Translations under genes and position numbers: made by a program | Shown: positions 1 to 6,089 of the stretch, piece after piece | Layout: every line of letters starts with the position of its first letter | Position numbering within the stretch: the stretch's first letter is position 1 | Notes under the pieces: model-generated | Database searches by the model: none | Told to the model about the DNA's origin: nothing | The model's input: only the letters and a program-made list of their open reading frames with translations | From: UBA12403 sp043808565 | GTDB lineage: Bacteria; Patescibacteriota; Patescibacteriia; UBA9934; GWF2-40-263 | Reading direction: 5' to 3' | NCBI GenBank assembly: GCA_043808565.1 | Contig: JAZDEQ010000023.1 | Coordinates: forward strand, 1-12,621 | Length of the DNA: 12,621 nucleotides

Positions 1-79
1 CTTTACGATACTTTACTGGACAGACAAAGTGATAGTGGATTTGATAAGCGTTGTGCTCGGATTTTTTGACCGTTCTCAT
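1..79 (-). CDS. tnpA: IS200/IS605-type TnpA transposase, 5' part
   Basis: Only the first 26 codons are in the window; the gene runs off the left edge. Reading from the ATG at 77-79, the product begins M-R-T-V-K-K and contains QIHYHFVCPVKYRK. This matches the N-terminal signature of Y1 (HUH) single-strand transposases of the IS200/IS605 and REP-associated families, which typically read YQLxYHxVFxxKYR. These enzymes cut and join single-stranded DNA hairpin ends with one tyrosine; the HUH and Tyr motifs would lie outside the window. An AGGAGG sits 2 bases before the ATG, a short spacing but one that fits this start. A hairpin upstream (106-125) fits the element's left end. It could instead be a single-copy REP-type transposase. 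Confidence 0.75.
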   Translation of the reverse strand, partial: MRTVKKSEHNAYQIHYHFVCPVKYRK

Positions 80-138
80 ACCCTCCTAGTTTAAAGGACA
101 AGGTGCCGCGCAGCAAGCTGCTCGGAAAAAAGCAAGTT
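80..138 (-). mobile_element. Left end of IS200/IS605-type element with hairpin
   Basis: The stretch between tnpA and the stop codon of the next gene holds a hairpin at 106-125: CCGCGCAGC, a two-base AA loop, then GCTGCTCGG, fully paired except for one mismatch. IS200/IS605 transposases recognise subterminal hairpins of this kind upstream of tnpA. On the minus strand a run of T precedes the hairpin, so it does not look like a terminator of the neighbouring gene. The cleavage site cannot be fixed; the outer boundary probably lies between about 126 and 138. Confidence 0.5.
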
Positions 139-1086
139 TTACTGTTGCCACTCTATTCCTTTAATAATTTCTGTCGCTGAATTTAAAGTGTCTTGGAAAG
201 TTTTATCATCAATCAGTGGCAGATCGTTAACACTTTTTGCATTTGCACTAATGGCAAAAACTAAATATTCCTGACTTCCTGTCATCAAGGCTTGGTTACT
301 TCTATAAAGTAGGTCGTCAAAATTTATATAATAGCCATTACAAGTATCGGCATATGAGGATGTCAATGACTGAGGTATTGAACAGTTTTCGGTAAAATAA
401 GATCCATACCAAATAACACCTTTTGATGTTGACTGGCCACAAGCTTCTTTTTGGATATTATCCATTTTTGCAGTATCAAGAAATAAATCAACGCGAGAAA
501 TGGTGTCAGAGATTTTTGTTGTCCATGAAAAAGGTACACAATTTGCTCCATCAACCGTATCAATATTAGTTGTGTAACGATAAATATCTCTCCAGCGTCC
601 ACCAATTATCCCGCTGGCCATTTGTTCGTGGGTTAAAAGGCTTAATGTATAACCATTTTTTATAAGCTGAAGACCGGAAATTAAATTGCCTTGATCATCT
701 TTTGGTTGTTGGGCCGTCCAATCGTTAGAATAAGTAACTGATAAACGATCGTCAGTATAAACTTCTTGTTGAGGAAGGTACGACAAAAATTTCTGAGCGT
801 CTTTTTGAGAAATTTTCACACACCAGGAATGAGCTGTATCAAACAGGTCGTTATTATAAAGACTGGCTCTTGTATCATAACCGGCACTTAGCTTGAGTGC
901 CCCGGTACCATCACGATCTTGAGAGGTACATTCTCCATTACTACAATTAGCTGTAGCGAGAACAAACTGCTTATCATTATTCAAACACAAATAATTAGAC
1001 GAAATATTTTTTTCGTGCCAAAGCCAAAATATAATTCCCAAAAAAATAACTGTAATCAGTGCAAGGATTTTTATTTTAGGTTGCAT
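139..1086 (-). CDS. Membrane-anchored, Cys-rich extracytoplasmic protein of unknown function
   Basis: This is a 315-residue protein I do not recognise. Residues about 5-23 form one strongly hydrophobic helix after two early lysines, and no clear signal-peptidase site follows, so it is probably an N-terminal anchor with the rest outside the membrane. The exterior part holds many cysteines (for example in CLNN, NCSNGEC, SWCVK, NCVPF, EACGQ, ENCSI, DTCNG), which suggests disulfides. A segment around residues 120-150 (LSVTYSNDW then GYTLSLL) resembles the start of PsbP-like lipocalin-type folds, but weakly. The start lies 4 bases after the stop of the upstream 79-residue gene, so the two are probably co-transcribed; no SD is visible. 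An IS200-type element abuts its 3' end. Confidence 0.75.
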   Translation of the reverse strand: MQPKIKILALITVIFLGIIFWLWHEKNISSNYLCLNNDKQFVLATANCSNGECTSQDRDGTGALKLSAGYDTRASLYNNDLFDTAHSWCVKISQKDAQKFLSYLPQQEVYTDDRLSVTYSNDWTAQQPKDDQGNLISGLQLIKNGYTLSLLTHEQMASGIIGGRWRDIYRYTTNIDTVDGANCVPFSWTTKISDTISRVDLFLDTAKMDNIQKEACGQSTSKGVIWYGSYFTENCSIPQSLTSSYADTCNGYYINFDDLLYRSNQALMTGSQEYLVFAISANAKSVNDLPLIDDKTFQDTLNSATEIIKGIEWQQ

Positions 1087-1090
1087 ATTT

Positions 1091-1330
1091 TTAAACCAAA
1101 ACCTGAATTATTACTACCAAAGCAATAATCGCCCAGACGGCATTTAAAAAAGTGAAGGGATAATCCTTTCGCCAGGCTGATTCGATTATCAGAAGAATGG
1201 CTCCGACACCATTCAAAATTTGGTAAACCAAATCATGGGCCCCGACTATTCCCCAGGATAACAGAGCGTAGGCTATTAAAACTCCGGCTACGCCGATCCA
1301 GCCGAGAGTGTTTATGGTGGTTTTGTTCAT
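1091..1330 (-). CDS. Small CBU_0592-family membrane protein
   Basis: The 79-residue product is almost entirely three hydrophobic helices at about residues 8-26, 33-50 and 60-78. The pattern of the first helix (LGWIGVAGVLIAYALLS), the central NGVGAILLIIESAWRKDYPF and the Asn-Ala-Val-Trp near the third helix match the short CBU_0592-like integral membrane family, whose function is unknown. Length is typical. It starts 18 bases after the uvrC stop and ends 4 bases before the next start, so it sits in a transcription unit with uvrC upstream and the anchored Cys-rich protein downstream. No SD is seen. The family call rests on remembered sequence pattern only. Confidence 0.75.
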   Translation of the reverse strand: MNKTTINTLGWIGVAGVLIAYALLSWGIVGAHDLVYQILNGVGAILLIIESAWRKDYPFTFLNAVWAIIALVVIIQVLV

Positions 1331-1332
1331 AG

Positions 1333-1373
1333 GTGATTTTTGGGGTGATTATTGTGTGATTGTGGGGGTGATT
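1333..1373. repeat. Four GTGATT copies at 11-12 base spacing
   Basis: GTGATT occurs at 1333, 1345, 1356 and 1368, spanning the last codons of uvrC and the gap to the next gene. The spacing is close to one helical turn. It accounts for the low-complexity Thr/Ile/Pro tail of UvrC (ITPTITQ). No function is evident; it may be replication slippage. Confidence 0.6.
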
Positions 1374-2683
1374 AAAAAATTCTGCTTCCGAACCTGACGA
1401 TGATATCTTACCGCAAAACGGTGGGCTTCGTCACGGGCTTGTTGAAAGAGCTCTTTACCCATGGTCGCCAGCCGAGCCAATGTCTTATCATCGCTAGAAA
1501 AAACCAAACGGTCTTGTTTGCGATCAAAACCTTTGGCCAAACCAATAACCGGAATTTTTAAATTGAATTCTTTGAGAATTTGCTCAGCTCGATTGACCTG
1601 TCCTTCGCCACCATCAATAACGAAAACTTCTGGTAGAGGCCAGGCCTTGGGTTGTTTTTGGGCTCGCAATAAACGACGACACAAAACTTCTTCCATCATA
1701 GCCACATCATTTGCCCCCTTAACGGTTTTGATTTTAAATTTTCGATATTCATTTTTAGCTGGCTTCCCGGCTAAAAAAACTGCCATTGAAGCCACGGCTG
1801 AGGCACCCGAGATATTACTAATATCATAAGCTTCGATTCGACCAGAAAGATCAACGCCTAAACTTTCGGGTTTAGTAATTGGTAAATCTGAATCCTCGCG
1901 AGAGATAATCGCCACGTCTTGAATGTGTTCCAGAGCAAAAATTTTATTTCTTAATTTTCCAGCCGCTTCAAATTTTAAATCACGTGAAGCTGCGGCCATA
2001 TCTTTTTTCATTTGACCAATCAGCCTCTTGGTTTTACCGGAAAAAAACATTATGAGTTGACTAATATTTTTTTGATAATCTTTTGAAGAAATTTTTCCAG
2101 CACAGACGCCTGAGCAAAGTCCTAAATGAACATTAAAACAACTTTTATTTCGACCAGTAATTTCCGGTGGTCGGCAGTCACTCCAAGGAATAATTCTGCG
2201 AAGTAAATCCAGCGACTTTCGGAGCGCGGCTCCGCTGGTGTAAGGACCAAAAACCGCTAAAAAATATTTCTTGGTTTTTTGGGATGTTTTTTTATCGAAT
2301 AGATTAACCCCTAAGCGTTCTAAATCTAAACCACGCTGTAAAATCGGCCGAGAAAATTTTTCATTTGTGATCGTTAGGTATAAAAAACTTTTATCGTCGC
2401 GCTCGAGAATATTGTATTTTGGTTTTTTGGTTTTAATTTGATTGGCTTCTAAAACCAGGGCTTCGATAACAGTTTTGGTTTCCAAATAATCGATCTGCGA
2501 AATTTGGCTAACCATTTCAGTTAGACGTTGATCATGGGCTTTGGTGAAGTAAGAGTTGACACGTTTTTTAAGGGAGGTGGCTTTACCGATATAGAGAAGG
2601 CTTTTATTTTTATCGTAAAAAAAATAAACACCGGGGGAGTTGGGGAGAATTTTATTTTTGATTTTAAGACTTGGAGGAATCAT
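1349..2683 (-). CDS. uvrC: UvrC, excinuclease ABC nuclease subunit, short form
   Basis: UvrC makes the 3' and 5' incisions in nucleotide excision repair after recruitment by DNA-bound UvrB. An N-terminal GIY-YIG nuclease domain (about residues 12-95) shows PGVYFFYD, LLYIGKA and LEANQIKTKKPKYN. A UvrB-binding UVR segment follows near 212-250 (KKDMAAASRDLKFEAAGKLRNK). The RNase H-like domain that makes the 5' cut has YDISNISG near 286, VIDGGEGQ near 356 and the DEAHRFA histidine near 418. I chose the ATG at 2681-2683, just ahead of IPPSLKIKN, because the upstream in-frame ATG at 2746 would add 21 residues encoded by a palindromic repeat. At 444 residues it stops right after the nuclease core. 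The usual C-terminal tandem helix-hairpin-helix domain is absent (family about 600 residues). Confidence 0.97.
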   Translation of the reverse strand: MIPPSLKIKNKILPNSPGVYFFYDKNKSLLYIGKATSLKKRVNSYFTKAHDQRLTEMVSQISQIDYLETKTVIEALVLEANQIKTKKPKYNILERDDKSFLYLTITNEKFSRPILQRGLDLERLGVNLFDKKTSQKTKKYFLAVFGPYTSGAALRKSLDLLRRIIPWSDCRPPEITGRNKSCFNVHLGLCSGVCAGKISSKDYQKNISQLIMFFSGKTKRLIGQMKKDMAAASRDLKFEAAGKLRNKIFALEHIQDVAIISREDSDLPITKPESLGVDLSGRIEAYDISNISGASAVASMAVFLAGKPAKNEYRKFKIKTVKGANDVAMMEEVLCRRLLRAQKQPKAWPLPEVFVIDGGEGQVNRAEQILKEFNLKIPVIGLAKGFDRKQDRLVFSSDDKTLARLATMGKELFQQARDEAHRFAVRYHRQVRKQNFLITPTITQ

Positions 2684-2696
2684 AATAATGAAATTT

Positions 2697-2726
2697 CCAT
2701 TTAAGGACCGATCGGCCCTTAAATGG
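2697..2726. repeat. 30-bp near-perfect palindrome, AAATGG family, copy 1
   Basis: Arms CCATTTAAGG (2697-2706) and CCTTAAATGG (2717-2726) flank an inner palindrome CCGATCGG, with a single mismatched pair between the two levels. It lies directly upstream of the uvrC start and shares 19 identical bases (2709-2727) with the copy at 3279-3297. Confidence 0.85.
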
Positions 2727-2741
2727 CCGAGCGACCTTCTT

Positions 2742-2773
2742 GCCATTTAAGGCTCAATCGAGCCATAAATGGC
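2742..2773. repeat. 32-bp inverted repeat, AAATGG family, copy 2
   Basis: GCCATTTAAGGCTC (2742-2755), a four-base loop AATC, then GAGCCATAAATGGC (2760-2773): 14-base arms with one mismatch. It ends two bases before the stop codon of the PaaX-like gene. A strong hairpin here could slow or end transcription between that gene and uvrC, but there is no T-run on the minus strand. Confidence 0.85.
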
Positions 2774-2775
2774 TC

Positions 2776-3270
2776 CTAACGTTCCTCAGCTACAAAAACT
2801 CTTACCCACTTGTTCAAACCAGACAATTTCATAAAAGACACGACTGGATCAATTAAATCCAACGATGATATCCAAACGCTTTTTTGGATTGGAAGAAAAC
2901 CCCACTGATTCAAATACCCTCTCAGACGTTTCCTAACGGCTTTATTTTTTTCAGGAACATCAAAAACAACCAAACAGGCTTTATTTTTATCGTCAAAAGG
3001 AAAAACTCGATCTATTTCAATTTTAACGGCCGCTAAAATTCCTTTGTTGGTAAAAGAAAAAAGAATGTTGGGCAAAACATTTTCTCTTGTTTTAATCATT
3101 CCGGTTTTTTTTAATCTTTCGAAATCACGTTTTAAAAAACCTCGTCTGTCTAAACTAAAATGAATATCTTTAGAGGAATTGGCCTTTTTTGCTTCTAACC
3201 AAAGAGTGAATAATAATCTGGAAGTCTCTGACTTAAAAGATAGACCTCTTTTTGAATTCTTTTTTGTCAT
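2776..3270 (-). CDS. PaaX/Cas2-like winged-helix protein
   Basis: The 164-residue protein has two parts. Residues about 15-80 read as a winged helix (LLFTLWLEAKKA, then FLKRDFERLKKTGMI, then LFSFTNKGILAA). Residues about 93-164 form a Cas2-like ferredoxin fold, with KACLVVFDVPEKNK followed by RKRLRGYLNQWGF, IQKSVWIS and a final strand WVRVFVAEE. This is the architecture of the N-terminal and middle parts of the phenylacetate repressor PaaX. In reduced genomes such proteins are often labelled Cas2 although no CRISPR is near; none is visible here. I infer a DNA-binding regulator or small nuclease, target unknown. It starts 38 bases after the ParB-like gene, and palindromic repeats lie on both sides. 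Confidence 0.8.
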   Translation of the reverse strand: MTKKNSKRGLSFKSETSRLLFTLWLEAKKANSSKDIHFSLDRRGFLKRDFERLKKTGMIKTRENVLPNILFSFTNKGILAAVKIEIDRVFPFDDKNKACLVVFDVPEKNKAVRKRLRGYLNQWGFLPIQKSVWISSLDLIDPVVSFMKLSGLNKWVRVFVAEER

Positions 3271-3278
3271 ATATGTCG

Positions 3279-3303
3279 CGATCGGCCCTTAAATGGCTCG
3301 ATC
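3279..3303. repeat. Palindromic repeat, AAATGG family, copy 3
   Basis: The 19 bases from 3279 (CGATCGGCCC then TTAAATGGC) are identical to 2709-2727. Outer arms GATCG (3280-3284) and CGATC (3299-3303) make the copy partly self-complementary. It fills the gap between the ParB-like gene and the PaaX-like gene and lies in the 5' leader of the latter. Confidence 0.8.
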
Positions 3304-3308
3304 AGTAC

Positions 3309-3707
3309 TTATTTGCTAATAACTTTTATTTTTGGAATTTCTTTCCGAGAAATTTTGCGAACCTTAACTTTATCGTAACCGAGAATTTTCGCTTTAACAA
3401 GCCGATGTAAACCGTCCAAAATTAACCAACGACCTTTGTTTTTCATAATGTCTATTGGATACAACAAGTCGGCTTTCATCGTACGATCGTACTCGGTTTT
3501 AAACTTTTTGGGGCCGTTAATAACCTGATTAGGCGAAAGATTATAACTGCCTTCTAAGAAATTCCAAAACGGTATTTCAAAATGCCACGCCAAATCCGAA
3601 AGCAATATTTCCTTAATAGGAAAATCTAGAGCCCAAATCTTACTTTCCTCCCAATGAAAATCAAAACCAACTTCCTTAATAATTTTTGGTATTTTTTTAT
3701 TATCCAT
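3309..3707 (-). CDS. ParB/sulfiredoxin-like domain protein
   Basis: The 132-residue protein has the hallmark of the ParB-N/sulfiredoxin fold near its C-terminus: GRWLILDGLHRLVKAKILG at about residues 92-110, in which the DGxHR box binds nucleotide or forms the active site in relatives (ParB CTPase, sulfiredoxin, the free-serine kinase SerK). The N-terminal half (WALDFPIKEILLSDLAWHF, residues 25-43) is family-specific. No helix-turn-helix follows, so this is not a partition protein of the usual kind. It starts 3 bases after the HEAT-repeat gene, with a weak AGG 6 bases before the ATG. Close spacing places it in a unit with the HEAT and kinase-like genes. The biochemical role cannot be read from sequence. 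Confidence 0.7.
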   Translation of the reverse strand: MDNKKIPKIIKEVGFDFHWEESKIWALDFPIKEILLSDLAWHFEIPFWNFLEGSYNLSPNQVINGPKKFKTEYDRTMKADLLYPIDIMKNKGRWLILDGLHRLVKAKILGYDKVKVRKISRKEIPKIKVISK

Positions 3708-3710
3708 AAA

Positions 3711-4508
3711 TTACCTGAATCTTTTAATTGCTTTCGATAAATTTTTCCTTGTTTCCGCATCTGTTTCTATTATCAAAACTTCACTTAAAATTTCTCGGCT
3801 TTTTTCTCCGCCGATTTGAGCCAAACTTCTTATTGCTTCCCATCTTAACATTTTTTGTTCACTATTTTTTAAATATTTTTCAAGAATTCGAATGACATCG
3901 TCAACAGGAAACGCCTCAAACGCTCTAATAATTTTCCAAACGATTAACTCATTACTTAAGTATTTTTGTAAACATTTTTTTAGTACTGATTGTGCTGCAA
4001 AATTTTTCGAATAAAATGATATTTTTCCGATGGCATCGATAGCTTCACTAATCTGTTCGACATTTTTTGTTTCCAAAACTTTAATCAAATATGGCAAGGC
4101 TGGTTCTCCGATTTTTGCTATCGTTCGAGCGACAATGTCTCTGGGACATGGATAATTCCATTTATTAAAAAACTTATTGGGTAATTGTTTGTACTGATTA
4201 TGACCAATTTTGCCTAAATAGCCAATCAAAATTGGCACAGCCGTTTCTCCAATATTTTCTAAAGCCTCGCAGATAGCAATCTTAGTATATAATTTATCTT
4301 CTTTTGTTAATTGCTTACACAACGGATTAATAGCTGGCAAATACTTTCTCTGCCCCAAAATCTTAGCGGCAGAAGTCCAAATTTTTGAAACAGACGATAG
4401 CAAATTTTCAATCAAAACGCTACTCAAAAAATTAGAAAATTTTTCATCTTCTTTCTTGGTTGTAAAACCTCGCCGATCTTTACCGGCAATTAAATTTTTC
4501 TTTTCCAT
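3711..4508 (-). CDS. HEAT-repeat protein
   Basis: The 265 residues are built of repeated helix pairs: AINPLCKQLTKED..TKIAICEALENIGE, VPILIGYLGKIG, IVARTIAKIGEPALPYLIKVLETKN, QISEAIDAIGKIS, DVIRILEKYLKNSE then RWEAIRSLAQIGGEKSREILSEVL. The A..ALG.IG pattern is that of PBS-lyase-type HEAT repeats, about five or six of them, giving a curved protein-binding scaffold. There is no catalytic motif, signal peptide or membrane segment. The start lies 5 bases after the kinase-like gene and the stop 3 bases before the ParB-like gene, so the product probably works with them. DNA here is visibly richer in A/T than uvrA or uvrB. An adaptor role is inference. Confidence 0.8.
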   Translation of the reverse strand: MEKKNLIAGKDRRGFTTKKEDEKFSNFLSSVLIENLLSSVSKIWTSAAKILGQRKYLPAINPLCKQLTKEDKLYTKIAICEALENIGETAVPILIGYLGKIGHNQYKQLPNKFFNKWNYPCPRDIVARTIAKIGEPALPYLIKVLETKNVEQISEAIDAIGKISFYSKNFAAQSVLKKCLQKYLSNELIVWKIIRAFEAFPVDDVIRILEKYLKNSEQKMLRWEAIRSLAQIGGEKSREILSEVLIIETDAETRKNLSKAIKRFR

Positions 4509-4513
4509 AAAAT

Positions 4514-5344
4514 CTAAAATCCTAACGACTTTATTTTATTGAAAATAATATCTAAAATCTTCAAATAATGACTGATTTCCGTAGTCCAATCTCGATCGTT
4601 TTCTGGATGAGTTTGAAATCCGACATAAGTACATATTCGAAATACCAACGCTCGCAAAAGAAGTTGGTCAAAATCTTTAATATTTTTGCCTAAATCAAGA
4701 ATCGAAAGATCAGCACCATTCCATACTACGGCCTCGATTATCATATCGGCAATTGGATAATCTGCGGGTCTAAAATACGGGGTCATATCAATAACCGCCG
4801 GAGGCAAAGTGTTGTGAAACAAAATTTGATCCAAACTCCAATCACTATGAATAAGTTGGTTTGGCAATTCATTTTTTCTTAGAAAACTAAAAATTCTTTT
4901 CAGCGGTTCTTTGGTGAGTTCAAAATTTGGCAACGACAATTCTCCCCAAGCAATTTTATCGGCAATGGAAAAAACGTCTGTTTTTTTATCAAACCATTCT
5001 GGTTTTGACACATTTATCAAAACCGTGCAAAACACTCTGTTTAATTCGATCGCTTCGATATAATGACCTGGTCGATGTTCGCCTTCTAAAAACTCGCTGA
5101 CTGTCCAGCCGGCAAAAACCCACGATCCATTTTTTGCCAACAAAGGTTTAGGTACCCGAAATTTATTGCTCCTTAAACCGTTATTTATTTCCGCAAGCCA
5201 CGACGCTTCAATGGCGTCATTTGTTGGTTTAAAAACAACATCTTTAACTCGATAACAGGTGCCCTGGCCACCGGGGAGTAAAATTGGTTTTCCAGAAACA
5301 CCAAAAGCGTTGAGAATTTTTTGATTTGGGATATCGTTTTGCAC
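4514..5344 (-). CDS. APH-fold kinase-like protein (TIGR02569-like)
   Basis: The 276-residue protein matches the aminoglycoside-phosphotransferase fold. AFGVSGKPILLPGGQGTCYR (residues 13-32) gives a Gly-rich loop, VVFKP (36-40) supplies the ATP-site lysine, HSDWSLDQILF (166-176) is the catalytic loop and PPAVIDMTPYFRPADYPIAD (181-200) holds the metal-binding Asp. The PPAVID.TPY.RPA pattern resembles the TIGR02569 family known from actinobacteria. The usual Asn of the HxDxxxxN loop is Gln173 here, so activity may be altered; the substrate is unknown and antibiotic resistance should not be assumed. The start is GTG; the frame upstream meets a stop two codons earlier, and family conservation begins near residue 10. 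It is the first gene of a three-gene unit, downstream of a terminator at 5417-5438. Confidence 0.75.
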   Translation of the reverse strand: MQNDIPNQKILNAFGVSGKPILLPGGQGTCYRVKDVVFKPTNDAIEASWLAEINNGLRSNKFRVPKPLLAKNGSWVFAGWTVSEFLEGEHRPGHYIEAIELNRVFCTVLINVSKPEWFDKKTDVFSIADKIAWGELSLPNFELTKEPLKRIFSFLRKNELPNQLIHSDWSLDQILFHNTLPPAVIDMTPYFRPADYPIADMIIEAVVWNGADLSILDLGKNIKDFDQLLLRALVFRICTYVGFQTHPENDRDWTTEISHYLKILDIIFNKIKSLGF

Positions 5345-5416
5345 AAAATTTTAAATTTATTTTTTTAATAATTCCTCAACCTCATCAGCATATCTAAAAA
5401 ATCACCACAAAGCAAA

Positions 5417-5438
5417 ACACCCGTTAAAAAACGAGTGT
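5417..5438 (-). terminator. Intrinsic terminator of the small acidic gene
   Basis: ACACCCGTT (5417-5425), a four-A loop, then AACGAGTGT (5430-5438): nine pairs including one G-U. On the minus strand the stem is followed by TTTTGCTTT. It lies 27 bases after the stop codon of the 45-residue gene and separates it from the kinase-like gene. Confidence 0.75.
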
Positions 5439-5464
5439 CTTGATACAAGAAACTTTAAAAAAAG

Positions 5465-5602
5465 TTAAGCTTGCTCAGTAACTGGAGTTTCAGCTTCTTC
5501 AACTGGAGCAGTAGCTGTCTCTTCTGTTGGTTCAGCGGCGGCTTCGGTTTCTTCGGTGACTGGGGCTGTTGTGGCATCAGTCATGTTTGGGTCGTCAGAC
5601 AT
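5465..5602 (-). CDS. Tiny acidic, disordered protein (45 aa)
   Basis: An ATG at 5600-5602 opens a 45-codon frame ending in TAA at 5465-5467. The product starts MSDDPNMTDATTAPVTEE and ends VEEAETPVTEQA. It is made almost only of Ala, Thr, Glu, Pro and Val, with ten Glu, three Asp and no Lys, Arg, His or aromatic residue, so it is certainly acidic and disordered. I do not recognise a family. The case for a real gene is its context: a perfect consensus promoter about 50 bases upstream (5660-5688), a leader hairpin, and a terminator 27 bases after the stop. No SD is visible. It could be a free small protein or part of a leader; a second ATG exists at codon 7. Confidence 0.6.
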   Translation of the reverse strand: MSDDPNMTDATTAPVTEETEAAAEPTEETATAPVEEAETPVTEQA

Positions 5603-5607
5603 ATCAG

Positions 5608-5634
5608 ATTATTTGTGCCAAGGCACTTAATAAT
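5608..5634 (-). promoter_or_regulatory. Leader hairpin before the 45-aa gene
   Basis: Nested arms ATTATT/AATAAT and GTGCC/GGCAC enclose an AA loop and end 6 bases before the ATG. The hairpin takes the place where an SD would be expected, so it may control translation or protect the mRNA. This is inference from sequence symmetry. Confidence 0.5.
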
Positions 5635-5659
5635 TAGCAGCCTCAAAGAGACCGCGTTG

Positions 5660-5688
5660 ATTATAGAAAATTTTTTGGTTCTTGTCAA
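5660..5688 (-). promoter_or_regulatory. Perfect sigma-70 consensus promoter
   Basis: On the minus strand TTGACA (5688-5683) is followed after exactly 17 bases by TATAAT (5665-5660). Both boxes match consensus at all twelve positions. Transcription should begin near 5653 and run into the 45-residue gene. Confidence 0.9.
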
Positions 5689-5740
5689 TCAAAACACCTT
5701 AATTTTTCCATCGTCTCTTACTGAAATATATTTTTTAAAA

Positions 5741-5782
5741 AACAAAAATCCCCACATTCATCTATTTGTGGGGATTTTTGTT
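5741..5782 (-). terminator. Strong intrinsic terminator after the RNHCP gene
   Basis: AACAAAAATCCCCACA (5741-5756) pairs perfectly with TGTGGGGATTTTTGTT (5767-5782) around a ten-base loop. On the minus strand the stem is followed by further T residues (TTTTTGTTTTTT). It overlaps the stop codon of the RNHCP gene. The flanking A/T runs would let it work in both directions. Confidence 0.9.
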
Positions 5783-6089
5783 ACATAAGGCTCAGGAGAA
5801 GGTCTAAATTATCATCTGGTGCAGTTTTGTTTCTTTGTTCTTTTCCGCATTTGAGGCATTTATGGACAACCATCCAACCTTTCTTAGTGTGTTTTTCTAT
5901 ACGAACCGGCTCCATTAAACCACGGCAGGTTTCTTCTCGATCGCCTGGCACAATATCAACATGTTTACACCAAAGACAAAAAGGACAATGGTTACGAAAA
6001 CTTCCGTTAGACAGTGGCTCAACCGAATGGCGGCACCGTTCACAAGAAAAGGCATCATTCCCTTGGCCGTAAAAATTTTTTCGCTTCAT
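5781..6089 (-). CDS. RNHCP-domain zinc-binding protein
   Basis: The 102-residue protein carries the motif that names the family, RNHCPFCLWCKHVD (residues 32-45), followed by PGDREETCRGLMEP (48-61). Cysteine pairs CERC (16-19), CPFC (35-38) and CLKC (78-81), plus C41 and C55, make one or two zinc ribbons. Length and order fit the family, whose members are small cytoplasmic proteins of unknown role. I chose the ATG at 6087-6089 because it gives the usual short lead before the first CxxC. That ATG directly follows a small hairpin (6090-6106), so its translation may be controlled. A strong terminator overlaps the stop. The probable promoter is far upstream at 6353-6381. Confidence 0.88.
   Translation of the reverse strand: MKRKNFYGQGNDAFSCERCRHSVEPLSNGSFRNHCPFCLWCKHVDIVPGDREETCRGLMEPVRIEKHTKKGWMVVHKCLKCGKEQRNKTAPDDNLDLLLSLM

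Noticed and set aside
1..95. Plus-strand open frames from the left edge (to 69 and 95)
   Set aside because: The minus strand encodes a recognisable transposase N-terminus with an SD, which explains the region.
2684..2746. 21-residue N-terminal extension of UvrC
   Set aside because: It is encoded by a palindromic repeat, and the UvrC family starts near IPPSLKIKNKILPNSPGVY.
2776..3270. A CRISPR-Cas locus around the Cas2-like gene
   Set aside because: No direct-repeat array and no other cas gene; the nearby repeats are palindromes, not spaced arrays.
5360..5400. Minus-strand frame FFRYADEVEELLKK as a gene end
   Set aside because: It looks like a protein C-terminus but is preceded by a stop one codon earlier and a terminator; too short to support.
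5471..5788. 105-aa plus-strand frame
   Set aside because: Antisense to the tiny acidic gene and its consensus promoter; Trp/Phe/Cys-rich product typical of a shadow frame, running into the terminator.
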